A DNA stretch of 64,000 nt from Pleodorina starrii (Eukaryota; Chlorophyta; Chlorophyceae; Chlamydomonadales; Volvocaceae): the NCBI GenBank assembly GCA_030267565.1, contig BRXU01000017.1, positions 248,001 through 312,000 on the forward strand, given 5' to 3'. The notes beneath the pieces are model-generated. The model did not search any database. It saw only the letters and a program-made list of their open reading frames with translations, and was not told the DNA's origin. This document shows, piece by piece, positions 24,201-34,603 of the stretch. Each line of letters starts with the position of its first letter. The first letter of the stretch is position 1. The position numbers and the translations under genes were made by a program.

Positions 24201-26943
24201 TCCACTCCCCAGGTCGGGTCGTGACCTGGGCCCCGTGGCCTGCTCCGCTCTGCTCCACATCGCCAGTCGGGAGCGGAACATCAAACTGGCCTGGCAGCTG
24301 TTTGATGAGATGGTGGCGCAGCAGGTGCAGGGGGCGAGGGGTGCAGCGGGGGGAGCGAGGGGGGGTCACGGGAGTGATATGCTCCTGTATGTAACAATGA
24401 GCGGGGGGGTCACGGGATGGGGCGGGGTGACTGGAGGGAAATCAAGAAGATTAGGTGCAAGAAGGCAGGTTGGCTGACCGACTGACAGGCGAAGACGGGG
24501 GTTGTTGTTTTAAGGAGGCTATTGGGGATGACGCGGGGTTGATGGGGTTCCGGAGCGGTTGATGGCTGGGATGGATGTGTGGGTTGTGGGCCTGGGGTAC
24601 CGGGGGGGAGCACTGGGGCGGGATGACGGCGGCATGGGGGCCGGGCGATGTGAGAGGAGGGAGGGGGATGGATCAGCGCACTTCCTCTCTCCGCCAGCCC
24701 CTTAACCTGATGCGCCGCTGTCAACCAACCAACCAACCAACCGCCACAACCACCCCAACAACCCCCGCTGTGTCCTCAACCCGCGTAGATGACCCTCAAC
24801 CGCTACTCGTACAACTGCATGGCCCACATCGCCGCCCAGTACGGCACCTTGGACGACGCTCGCCTGATCTACGGCATGATGAAGGCCGAGGCGGCGGGCG
24901 GCGCCAGATCCAAATCTGGATCCGGCTCCCCCACCGGCTCCTCCACCGGCTCCGACAGCGGCACCCTGGGTCGCCCCGACTGCCGCCCCGACTCGTACAC
25001 CTACTCGGCGTTGGTCCGCTCCGCAGTCAACGGCGGGCGGGGGGATCTGCTGCCGGCGCTGTTCAATGAGATGGTGGCGACGCAGCGGGCGGCGGACCGG
25101 GCGGTGGGGCGGCCGCGGCCGCTGGCGCCTGGGGAGGGGGAAGGGCGGCTGAGCAAGGAGGTGCGTGCGGGTGGGGCGGGGTGGTGGGAATATGGGGAGG
25201 GAAGGGAAGGGAAGGGAAGGTGGGGAGGGAGGGAGGTTGGGCTTTAAGGGGTTCTTTCGTGGCTTTTCGAAACAACCCTCAAAAACCCCTCGCAATCCCG
25301 CAGTGGGCCTCCGACTCATCATCCAACGCATTCTCGCTGCCACCTCACACGCGATGGACCCGTGGGTCGGTCGGCCGGTCGGTCATGTTCACCGCACCGC
25401 ACAGTAAACCCTAAACCCCCCTCCCCCGCCACCACCACACACACCACACACCGTCACCAGCATCGTCTCCGCTGTGGGACCTCCTCTCGATGATCACCTC
25501 CCCCCCTTGATCAACCGCGCGACCCACCCCCGCCACATTTCCCTTCTCCCCCCCTGTCCTATACGACATGGCCTATACCCCCCGTGGATAACCCCCCCCC
25601 GCCCCGCCCCTGTCTCGTCCGCAGGTTTGGTGCCACTTCATCTGCGCCGCCTCCCGCACCGGCCAGCCCGACCTGGCTCTCCGCTTCTTCCACGCGGGTC
25701 TCTGGGAGCTGTGTCTGCTGCCCAACCGGGAAGTCTACAACGTGTTGCTGGGGGCACTGGCCAAGAGCAGGCCGCTGCACGAGCTCCTCAGGCTGTACAG
25801 CGAAATGGTCAACGGTGAGAGGCAGCGGTGCCGGTGTCCCCGGGGGGGGGAAACAGAAACAGACCGACCCGCGGGTCTAGGGCGGCCCTGGAGGGACGCG
25901 GCGGGGCGCGCGCGCAGCCCACTCGGCGCTGGTCTGTCTGTCTTTCCGTCCGTCTGTCCGTCTTTCCGTATGTCCGGCCAGAAGCTGTCGGTGTATTGTT
26001 ACACCGACGGCGAGCGAGGGCTCCTCCTCACCTCTCACCTCACCTCACCTTCCCGCTTCTTCACCCCTCCGCAGGCTGCCTCCGCCCCGTGCTGACGCGC
26101 GGCTCCGCGGACGCCAGCGGCGGCGGCGGCGGCGGCGCGGCTACGTCCGAACCCAGCGACGACGGCGCCGCAGCCGCCGCTGGCAACAACCGCGACGGCG
26201 ACGGCAGCGGCAGCGGCGGTAGCGCCGCCGCCGTCGGGAAGCTCCCCCCTCCCGGGACCGTTCCCCAGCCGCCGCTGGTCCCCGACGCCTACACGTTCAA
26301 CGCCCTGCTGACCGCCGCCGCCCACCACATGGCGGAACTACCCACCCTAGAGCGCATCCGGCGGGAGATGGCCCGTCGCGGCGTCGAGATCAACACCCAC
26401 GTGGGCACCAGCCTCATCAACGCATACCGCAGAACGCCGGAGCTGACCCGCGCAGCGGAGGCGGCGGCGGAGGCGGCGGCGGCCGCCGACGGCGCCGGCG
26501 GCGCCGCCGGCGCCGACGACGCGGCCGCCGTGGACCGCGTGGTGGCGGCGGCGGAGGACGTCATGTCGGAGCTCGTCCGCCGCGGTGCCGCCAGCGGCAT
26601 GTCGTACACATGCATGGCGGCGCTGTACGCGACGGCGGGCCGGCCCGCGGAGGCGCTGCGCTGCGTTCGCGACATGACGCACCGCGGCATGGAGGTGGAC
26701 GATGCGGCGCTGCAGTTTCTGTTGGCGACGGTGGAGGACGTGGGGCAGTTTGGGCTGGTTGAGCCGCTGCTGGCGGCGCGGCAGCGGCAGCAGGCGCAGC
26801 GGCAGGAGGCGCAGCGGCAGCAGGCGGCGCAGCGGCGCGCGGCGCCGCGGTTCTTGAAACAGCAAGAGCAGGAGCGACAGCAGCAGCAGCAGTGGCGGTC
26901 GCATGAGCCGACGACGACGGACGCGATGTGGGAGGGGCAGTAG
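21241..26943 (+). CDS. Pentatricopeptide repeat protein, probably organellar
   Basis: Seven exons in phase: 21241-22869, 23225-23275, 23734-23894, 24213-24324, 24789-25160, 25625-25814, 26075-26943 (TAG); 1,127 residues. The N-terminus (MLQSPN..., then Arg/Ser/Ala-rich with RVGRASTAASVAAPE near residue 33) looks like a plastid or mitochondrial transit peptide. Residues ~60-540 are low-complexity (poly-Q, Ala/Gly/Pro-rich) with one conserved-looking segment around RNLSTASFYGEYCDLKATQR. From residue ~545 onward helical pairs with PPR character appear: NEHTYATAFKALYKAGRLG, VACSALLHIASRERNIKLAW, NRYSYNCMAHIAAQYGTLDD, PDSYTYSALVRSAVNGG, NREVYNVLLGALAKS, PDAYTFNALLTAAA and SYTCMAALYATAGRPAEALR. The C-terminus is a Q/R-rich coiled tail. 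PPR proteins bind single-stranded organellar RNA (family knowledge). I cannot assign a target or orthologue. Intron 1 carries a dispersed-element copy. Confidence 0.82.
22904..22968 (+). repeat. Dispersed intronic element, copy in PPR-gene intron 1
   Basis: Begins GTAAAAAGAAGAGACTGCAG, continues CGGAGACGGAGACGGCGTTA and ends GCAGACGGACCCTGAACCCAGCAA. It is the closest relative of the copy at 13199-13264 and is in the same sense relative to its host gene. It follows a run of GGGTGGGT directly after the donor. Confidence 0.75.
25405..25417 (+). repeat. Short telomere-like run in PPR-gene intron 5
   Basis: TAAACCCTAAACC, roughly one and a half CCCTAAA units, within the intron 25161-25624. Confidence 0.45.
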
Positions 26944-28301
26944 TCGAGTAGCGGCGTTTGGAATTGAAGAGCGGTAAACAGGCAGCGGTTTCGGAGGCAT
27001 CAGCTGGACCTATTCCTGCGGACCGCCTGGTGCTGATGATTAGCCACTTGAGGGATTGTTGTGTTGTAGGCAGGCGCTCTAGGTGCGTTACACACATGGG
27101 CCGTGTCTTCGCGTTTGTAGCAGCCCGGGCTGACAGAGCTGCGGAAAGCTGAACAACCGAGCTGAGAGGAAAAGCCGTACCGGTATGTGTCCATTTGGAC
27201 TGAGACTGAATTCGAATATTCGATTGGTTGTCGGGCTGGCGGCCTTCGCTCTTGCCGTCAAATCGCTCGCCCCGGTTGGGGGACGGGGGACCCGCGCGCC
27301 TACTGGGAGCTGCAGGGTCCTTATCGATACGGTAGTTCGCTGGTAACCAGAACCCTTACCCCGTATGAACTTTAAACCCGAGGCGGCTGTCGTCCAGCCA
27401 GGTGGCACGGACCGCTGGCCCTTTGGATCCGCTGACCCCCCCCCAACAACGTCCGCAGTGACTCATTTTTTTATAAAGGAGCATATCACTCCCTGTCCCC
27501 CCGTTCTCCGAACGGCCCTTTGGAAGGTCTTCAGGGTTGTTTTTGGGGTCCACTCCAGGATCTACGGTACCCGTTCTGCTGCTGTTGTACCAGTACTAAC
27601 AACAGACACAAACGCTGGGGCGTTTAGGGGGGTGGGAAGAGGCGGGGCACAGCTCCCGGCCCCCCCCTCGCCTCGACGGATTTCTTCTGTTACGTTACTG
27701 TTCACGGGCTCCGGCCTATACGTGGATAACCCCTCGCCCCGAGCGAGGCGGCCGCATCTGATGGCCAGAGGGCGATGTGTGGAGGTTGCGGACGAGACAA
27801 GCGTGTGTGTGTTTAAAAACATGTCAGGCTGCGTCTGGTCCCGTTGTCAAGCCTCGACTGTCCGGAGCTTGGGTCTGGTCAGGCTGCGTCTTGCCGCCAC
27901 AGCCGGGGAAGGAGGAGGCATCAACCGGCTCGCTCTGACCTGCCCCGCCCCGCCCAAGCCGCAGCCTTCCTTGATGCCACGTCACTTGCCCATTCGAGCG
28001 CCGCAGGGCCCCAGCTCCGGCTCCCGCGATCGCCGTTTCCTACACTGTCTTTGTCCCCAACTTCCACCGCGACGTCGGACAGCACTCGACTTGCCCCTTT
28101 TGGCGGCGCGCCTCAGTTCCCTTCCGCCGTCCTGCCGCGTCCTCCCCCCCCAGACACGCCCCCTCCGCCCTTCCCCTCCCGTCAACCCGCCATCCCGTAG
28201 CCCGCCCCGGTGGACCCCACCCTTCGGCAAGCCGATCACAATCAGTTATCATCACAATCATTAATCAAATCAGGTCAATCGTCAATCAATCAGTCCATCA
28301 A
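26944..28301. other. Convergent intergenic region, no gene supported
   Basis: Both flanking genes end here. The bases before 28301 are a GATT/TCAATCA microrepeat (about 28235-28302), likely 3' UTR of the minus-strand TPR gene. A 299-codon ATG frame from 27365 has mixed third positions and no domain. TACCGGTA palindrome at 27178-27185. Confidence 0.5.
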
Positions 28302-30762
28302 TCAGTTGTTGTCCGGCAGCTGCGGCGCCGCGGGTGTCGCGTCTGCGATGGCCCGCACGAGTTGCTGCTTGGAGGCGGGCGCGAAGAAGCGAGCCTGAGG
28401 AGCGGGGCGAGACGGGCGGCGGAGGGGAGGAAGGGAGGGGGCGTTACACACACAACACCAACTCAACCGCTGAGGTTTCGCTTCGTCTTCATTACCCGCA
28501 CACCACACAGCTCCCCAGCCCCCCGCCCAGCCCAGCCCCCCACCTGCAGGAACATCCGCTCCGCATCCGCCTTCCGGCCCTTCTCCTTCAGGAACACGCC
28601 CTTGGCCAGATAGCCCCGGTAGTCCTGTAAAAGTGTGACGGGACGGGACGAGAGGGGACGGGACGGGAGGGGACGGAAGGTGAAATGAGGTGAGGCAATG
28701 CGACGCGCCGCGGCGGGAGCGGGGCGGGAGCGGAGGTGGGGCGACTCGTCAGTCAGTACCGGTCGCCGTGGCGAGGCCAAACGCAGCCCACAGAGGCCCA
28801 CAGATGCGGGGGGTAACTGCAGAACACGGCTCCCCTTTGAGGCAAGGCAAGGCGAGGGTGGTAAGAGGGTGTAGAGGAATCCTAGGGCGATCACCACAAC
28901 AGCGGGCGTGTACAAGAAGCTGTTGTACTGTTGTAACGGTGTGTGTACGACATGCCGTACCTCAGGGAAGGTCTTGATGAGCTCGTCGTACGTCGCCAGC
29001 GCGTCCTGATCGTGACCCCGCCACGCGGCGTACACCTTTGCGGTCAAAAGCTCCACTCCCACCGGATCCAACGGACGAATCGCCGCACCCGGCGCCGATG
29101 CAGCGGCACTGCTGCTGCTGCTGCTAGCAGCGGCAGCGGCGGCGTCAGCCGCCGCCGCCGGCGCCGCCGCCACCGGCTGCGACGACGTGGCGGCTTCGCC
29201 GCCAGCCTCATCCGTCAGCGGCGGCGCCGTCAGCATCGCCGGCTCCGCCGTCGAGGCACTCGCCGGCTCCGCCGCCGCCTCCTCTTGTCGTACCTCCGGT
29301 ACGACAGCGACCTGTTGTACCTGTTGCTGCTGCTGTGCGCTCTCCCGCAGCATCTCCCGCACCCCCCGCAGTGCCTCGATGGCCTTTGCGCTGTCGTTGT
29401 TCGCGATGTAGGCGTCCACAAGGCCCGTCAGGAGCTGCAGGTCGGGCTGAAGTACGGCACCGGGGCCTGGTGGCTGTTGTTGGCGGCGCAGCTCCACGGC
29501 GCGCTCGAATGCGGGCACCGCCTTGCGGGGCTGTTGGCTGAGGAGGGAGGATTCGCCGAGCAGTCGCCACACCTCCGCGTCATTGGGCGACCTCTTGCTC
29601 AGCTTGTCCAGCAGCTCTGCGGCCTTGTCGTACTGCATCAGCTTGGCGTACGACGTGGCGAGGGCCTCCGTGGCGTCGTCGTTGTTGGGGTCCGCCTGGG
29701 GAGTGGGGAGTGGGGAGTGGGGGTGAGGTTGAGGGTGATGTTGAGGGGTGATGTTGTGGGCCATCCAGGGCACCCAGCCGAACACAGATTTCAGCGGGGA
29801 GCTCCCCTGCCGATCAGCCCGCTGCGCCAGGGAGGACCCGTAGATACCCATAGGCTCGTGTGTGTATGTGTGTGCGGGGTGCGCAAGTGGTGTGTGAGAC
29901 TGTGAGTACTTTGTGTATGTGCGTGTGTGACTGCGTGAGTGGTGCCTCCAAGCCCTGTTCACGACAGGAGGCGTACCTTGATCTGCTCCTCGTACAGCGA
30001 TATCTTGCCCTTGAGGATCTTCTCCTCAATGGGGTCCGGCGGCGCCTGCGCGGGCCGCACGCCCGAGTACCGCCGAGACGACGGCGCGTAATCTCCCGCC
30101 GCCACGATCAAAAAGATGGCGATGAACACGATGGCACCCGCCGCTAACCCCAGCTGGCTGGGCCCTATGTTTGCATCGCGGAGCTTCGGGTCGGAGATGT
30201 CGCTGGCGGCGGCGCCGCCGCCGGCGGCGGTCAGCAGCGTCTGCGACAGCGGCGGCGGGTTGGCGTAGATGTTGCCGCCGCCGTCGGCGGCGCCGGGCGC
30301 CGCCGACGGCGGCGCGTCGAAGACGGCCGGCGTCGCCGCTGCCGCGGCGGCGCCGGCGGCGCCGGCCGCTGCCGCTGCCGCGGCGGCGGCGGCGCGCTCC
30401 GAGCCCTGAGCCTTCAGCGCCAGCAGCCGCGCGTTGAATTCCTCCTCCTCTTCGGATTGGACCTCCGGGGCGAGGAGCGCGGTTTGGAATTGCGCCAGGG
30501 AGGGATCCTGAGGGCCGCCCGGGCGCTGCTGGTTGGGGATGGGTCCGACGCTGCCCGGCTGCAGCTGCACGCGCTTGGCCTTGCCCTTGCGGCCTCCCCC
30601 GCGCGCCGCGGCGGCGTCGTCCTCTGCGGGGCGCGCCGGCGTCGGCTTTGGCTTGCCGAAGCCCTTGGCGGCCTGGACAGCCAGCGAGAGGCGCCGAGCC
30701 GGGCCACAGCTGCGCGCGGCGACGCCGAGCAGCGGCGAGATGGTGGTGGTCGCAGGAGCCAT
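28302..30762 (-). CDS. Membrane-anchored TPR protein, probably plastid
   Basis: Four minus-strand exons in phase: 30762-29977, 29695-28961, 28624-28544, 28394-28302 (TGA); 564 residues. I chose the ATG at 30762 (context CCACCGATGGCT) over one at 30816 because it gives a clean plastid-type presequence, MAPATTTISPLLGVAARSCG, with many hydroxylated and basic residues. Residues ~30-200 are basic then Ala-rich linker. One transmembrane helix lies at about 204-222 (GLAAGAIVFIAIFLIVAAG). Exons 2-4 form TPR-like helical pairs: NDDATEALATSYAKLMQYDK, NDAEVWRLLGESSLLSQQPR, PDLQLLTGLVDAYIANNDSA and YRGYLAKGVFLKEKGRKADA, interrupted by an Ala/Ser-rich insert. The arrangement resembles plant plastid TPR proteins with a membrane anchor; the partner is unknown. 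It is head-to-head with another TPR gene, 435 bp between start codons. Confidence 0.82.
29287..29305. repeat. Palindromic GTCGTACC..GGTACGAC inside a coding exon
   Basis: GTCGTACCTCCGGTACGAC is an inverted repeat with 8-base arms and a 3-base loop. It lies inside exon 2 of the TPR gene in a Q/E-rich linker region. Related GTAC-centred words occur in several introns. Confidence 0.7.
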
Positions 30763-31197
30763 CGGTGGCGCGATTCTCCGAAGCCTGGCGGAAAGCTTAA
30801 ATTGCGCGACTTGCATTTTATTATGAAGTTATATGAAGGATGATCAGGAAGGACGTGCAGGAGGCTGCGTTGTCAGTGCTAACTGCGAAAGCGACTTCAA
30901 TTGCCGCTGTCAGCAAGCAAGCGTGCCAACCCTTCGGACCCCGACGGACTATTTATATAAAAAGTGTCTCAAGAAAATCGGAATTTATGTGGATTGCTGT
31001 TTGCGCGGCCCACATCGTGTCAAGCAATAGTTTGGTGCTAGATCGTGAAGTACGACCGCCACACGAACGCCTTCCGCTCCGCTCCCCGCCTTGAGGCCCA
31101 TTGATCCATCGAACACCATTAATTGTGCCTGCTATAATTGGACCGGTAGGGTTAAATCGTCTTACTGTGTTATCCTTTCGGACCGGTTGTAGAGGAA
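30763..31197. promoter_or_regulatory. Bidirectional promoter region between two TPR genes
   Basis: 435 bases separate the two divergent start codons. The middle is AT-rich and contains ATTTATATAA at 30951-30960 and CTATAATTGG near 31132-31141, both TATA-like. The two genes probably share regulatory DNA (inference). Confidence 0.6.
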
Positions 31198-33771
31198 ATG
31201 TTGCTAAGCGCGACTACGTGCTCGTCGGCATCCGCCGGTCTGCGGATCGTCTCAGGACGGCGGTGAGCCCTTGCGCACAAAGGGTCAGATCGCGCCGGGG
31301 CGAATAAATTGCTACCGCATTCGGAATCGACGCTGGGAGCATCCGTTCGTCCCCTTAGCGGGGCAGCAAGCTGAAGCTTGCGCACAACAAATGACGTCAC
31401 GATTCCTTCAGTCGTAATTGCCGTGCGCCCCGTTGACGCGCAGCCACTCATCCTTATCTCCCTCGCCTCCGCCACCTCGCGGCAGCGACTGAGTGCCCCT
31501 CATACATCCCTGCCCCATTCTCCCCTCACACCAACCCGCCAACTCGTCCCCAGAGTCCCGCCAGTCGCTTCGCGGCGCGGCGTGGCGGCGCCTGCGCGGC
31601 CCCAGCACTCGCTAGTGGTTTCGGAGCAGAGCCGCTGGGCGCCCCTAGCCCCGCCGCCGCGCGCCGCCGCCGGCGAGCCCCTGGGCTCCGAGGATGAGCC
31701 GGAGACGGCCCGGGAGGCGATTGAGCTGGGGAACAAGTACGCCAAGGCGGCCAGGTGGGTCCATATGGGGGCCTAACGGCCATATACACGATGGGCGCCG
31801 CAGGGGGAGACGAGGTGGTGGGAGTGGAGGTGGGAGAAGTGTCGTAGGGGCAATGGGATGAGAGGGTGGGCACGGGCAACACTGACCCAACAACCGAGTT
31901 GACCCCGCTGGGGTCGAGCGGGTCTGATGGTTCAAGAGTGGGTCAGGGACTCAGGGTACCGGTACACGTTCTTGGAGCTGGGAAGACCGGGGCTTGTGGT
32001 TGGGGAAGGCGGAGAGGAGCGGCGGGTTTCTTCGCGAGGGAGCCGATATGGGGCGCGCCCTCGGGGCCCGAGGTGGGCTCTCGTGGTGGGGCGCGGGCTG
32101 CGAAAGGGTTAGCGGCGGTGGCCAGGTTGAGGCCGTGGCAGGCGAGAGTATGGGAGTGGGTGGGGTGGGTGGGTGGGTGGGGTGGCGCGAGTGGGTGAGC
32201 CGCGCAGGGCGGCATCTGACGTGCGGCAGGTACGGCATTTGGCAGCCGGTACGGCATTAGTCAGTGGTTGAAGTACTGCCCAGGACTCACTGCTGCGCTC
32301 GACTGACCTGACCTGACCTGACGCCCCAACCACCCCAACCACCCCAACCACCCTTCGAACCCTTCCAAGCCCCCACACCCGCCCAACCTCCTCTCACCCG
32401 ACGCCCCCCTCCCCTAGGTGGCAGGAGGCCCTGGCGGTATACGAGAAGGCGCTGACGCTGCCCGGCACCGGGCTGAAGCGATTCAAGTGGGTGGATGGGT
32501 GGGTGGGTCGTTGGGTGGGTGGGTGGGTGACTGGGTGCCTGTGGAACTGCGGGTGAGGGGAGGAGGGGCGGGCGGGCGCCAGTTTGCAGGTGATGGTGCA
32601 GGGGAGGTGCAGGGGAGGTGCAGGGGAGGAGGTGGTGCAGGTGCAGGGGAGGTGGTGGTGCTGATGCGGGCGGGAATGCCATCCTCCGCGCCCCTCCATG
32701 TCCCTCAGTGCCGCCTTGCCCCCTCCATCCTCAGCTGGATGGCCAATCCGCGATCCGGGTTGTTTTCCTTCTTGCCCCCTCCGTCGTCCACTGCGACGAT
32801 CCGTGTCCCTCTCGGATGAGGGCCTTTTCCGCGCCCACCTCCTACCGGTAGGCGACTGTTTGGTAACCCTTACCGACCCCCCTCTCCCCTTCCGTCCTCC
32901 CCTTCCGCCCTCTCTTCCGCCCCCCTGTTCAAAGGGACAAGCCGCGGCTGATCAGTGACGGCGAGCGCTCCGCCGCTCTGTTCAACATCGCTTGCTGCCA
33001 GGCCCAACTGGGAGACCTGCGGAGTGGGCTGGTGGCGATGGCGGGTGGGTGGGTGGGTGGGCGGCTGGCGGCTGGCGGGTGGGCGGCTGGGTGGAGGGGT
33101 GGGCGGCTGGGTGGGTGCCGTGCCGAGTTGGGGGTCTCCTTGCCCGGGAGGGAGGGAGGGGGGGAGGAATGCTGAACTCAGCTGAACTGAACTGAACTGG
33201 GGGAGGACTGCTGACACGTACACCCCCTCCCTCCCCCCATGCCGCCGCCACCTCCTCACCGCCCCCCTCCACTTCCACTTCCGCCCCGCCACTCACTCCC
33301 CCCGACTCGAAACAAAGGCTGCTTGGAGCTGGGGTACGACGACTTCGCGCAGCTTCGCTCGGATCCGGATCTGGAGCCGCTTCGCCAGGACGAGCGGTTC
33401 GAGGTGGGTTGAGAACTTGAGATTTGAGGGAGTCGGTTGGTCGGTTGGCCCGCTCTAACTTCCCGGGTCCGTGCCTACCCCGCCTCACCTGTCTTGTCCC
33501 CTTCTGCCTGCTCCTCCTCCAAAAGGTACCAACGACGCATGTCTCCCTCTCGACCCCCTCAACCCTCTCGACCCCCTCAACCCCCTCGACCCCCTCAACC
33601 CCCTCGACCCCCTCAACCCCCTCGACCCCCTCAACCCCCTCGACCCCCTCACCCCTCTCGACCCCCTCACCCCTCAATCCGCTGCGCCCCCAGGGACTGC
33701 TAAAGCGCTTCGAGCGGTCCTCGAGCTCCCCCCTGTCCGGATTCATGGGCGCCTTCTTCGGCAAGAAGTGA
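31198..33771 (+). CDS. Small TPR protein, probably plastid
   Basis: Six exons in phase: 31198-31262, 31554-31754, 32418-32486, 32935-33044, 33318-33403, 33694-33771 (TGA); 202 residues. Exon 1 is short. It was found by joining an ATG upstream of GCTAAGCGCG to the frame lacking any ATG in exon 2; the phase-2 junction (CG|A) restores the frame. The N-terminus [20 protein letters not shown], followed by an Arg/Ala/Pro-rich stretch, is a typical plastid transit peptide. The mature part has TPR pairs: [20 protein letters not shown] / [15 protein letters not shown] and [20 protein letters not shown], then [20 protein letters not shown] and a C-terminal [10 protein letters not shown]. The [27 protein letters not shown] pattern resembles the TPR module of thylakoid assembly factors such as MET1/TEF30, but no PDZ domain is present; that link is my inference. 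Intron 5 carries an 18-bp repeat. Confidence 0.83.
33545..33675 (+). repeat. 18-bp CGACCCCCTCAACCCCCT array in TPR-gene intron 5
   Basis: About seven copies of an 18-base unit with small substitutions, ending shortly before the exon 6 acceptor. It doubles as the pyrimidine tract. Confidence 0.85.
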
Positions 33772-34603
33772 AGTGGAAGTGGAGTGGAGTGGAGTGATGT
33801 GGATTCTGATACGGATGTGGAGGTGGAGGGGAGCTGGCTGCCAGGAGCTGCATGCGTGTGTGTGTGTGCGTTGCTGAAGTCGCGTGTGTGTATGTGTGCT
33901 GCTACTGCTGGTGTTGTTGCTTTTGTTGTTGTTTCAGCGGCCTCCACTGCAGCGGACATGACCGGGGGGGAAGGAAGGCAGGGAGGGAGGCGCTTAACCC
34001 GGAGAGAGAGGTATGACCACGAAATTGGCCGTAGTACCGCGCCTCGATGACCGTACTTCGTCGGTTAGGTCGTTGGTACGTTGATCGCCACTGGCTACCC
34101 GAAGCCGTGCGGCGCCAACTCAACTTCGTACGGACATTTCGCTCAGATCTTATACAAGGTTTGACTTTTCGTTCAGGTTTGACTGTGTCTGTACGTTTTT
34201 GCTGAATGAAACCCATTTTGATGGATAGGCGGACTGACAGACCTCTCTTGAGGGAGGTGGGGAGGGGAAGGAAGGAAGGAGGGAGGGAGCGGCACAGAAC
34301 ATGCCACCTCCCGAACCCCTGGGAAACTTTACACGGGGGCACGCTCCGGAACCGCACATGTACGACCCAAAGCGCCTCCACTCTGCTCCAGATCACATTG
34401 ATCGCATCGCAACACACGTGTTCGCATCCGCTGTCCCGCCGGGGAGCAGCCATCCCCGCCGGCGTAGTACGACCGTAACCCCGCACGCGCTGTACGACAC
34501 ACAGAGATCCCTGGATGTGATGTGATGGGATGGAATACAGATATCCCCCCAAATATAAACGAAGATCTTCCGCCCGCCAGCCTGTCTGCCTGCCCGGAGA
34601 TGT
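33772..34603. other. Convergent intergenic region, no gene supported
   Basis: 3' ends of the TPR gene (+) and the dehydrogenase gene (-) face each other. GTGTGTGTG and TGTTGTTGC runs at 33,850-33,940 are likely 3' UTR of the TPR gene. No conserved frame was found. Confidence 0.5.
34329..34333 (-). terminator. Candidate TGTAA poly(A) signal of the dehydrogenase gene
   Basis: Minus-strand TGTAA about 270 bases past the dehydrogenase stop codon. Confidence 0.45.

Noticed and set aside
25304..25366. Possible extra exon in PPR intron 5
   Set aside because: Acceptor-like CCCGCAG is present, but the product has no PPR character and the exons on either side join well without it.
27365..28264. 299-codon ATG frame between the PPR and TPR genes
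   Set aside because: Mixed A/T third positions, no domain, no splice logic, and it lies where two 3' UTRs converge.
33545..33675. CRISPR-like or other spaced repeat array
   Set aside because: The arrays in this window are plain tandem repeats without unique spacers, and the genome is eukaryotic.
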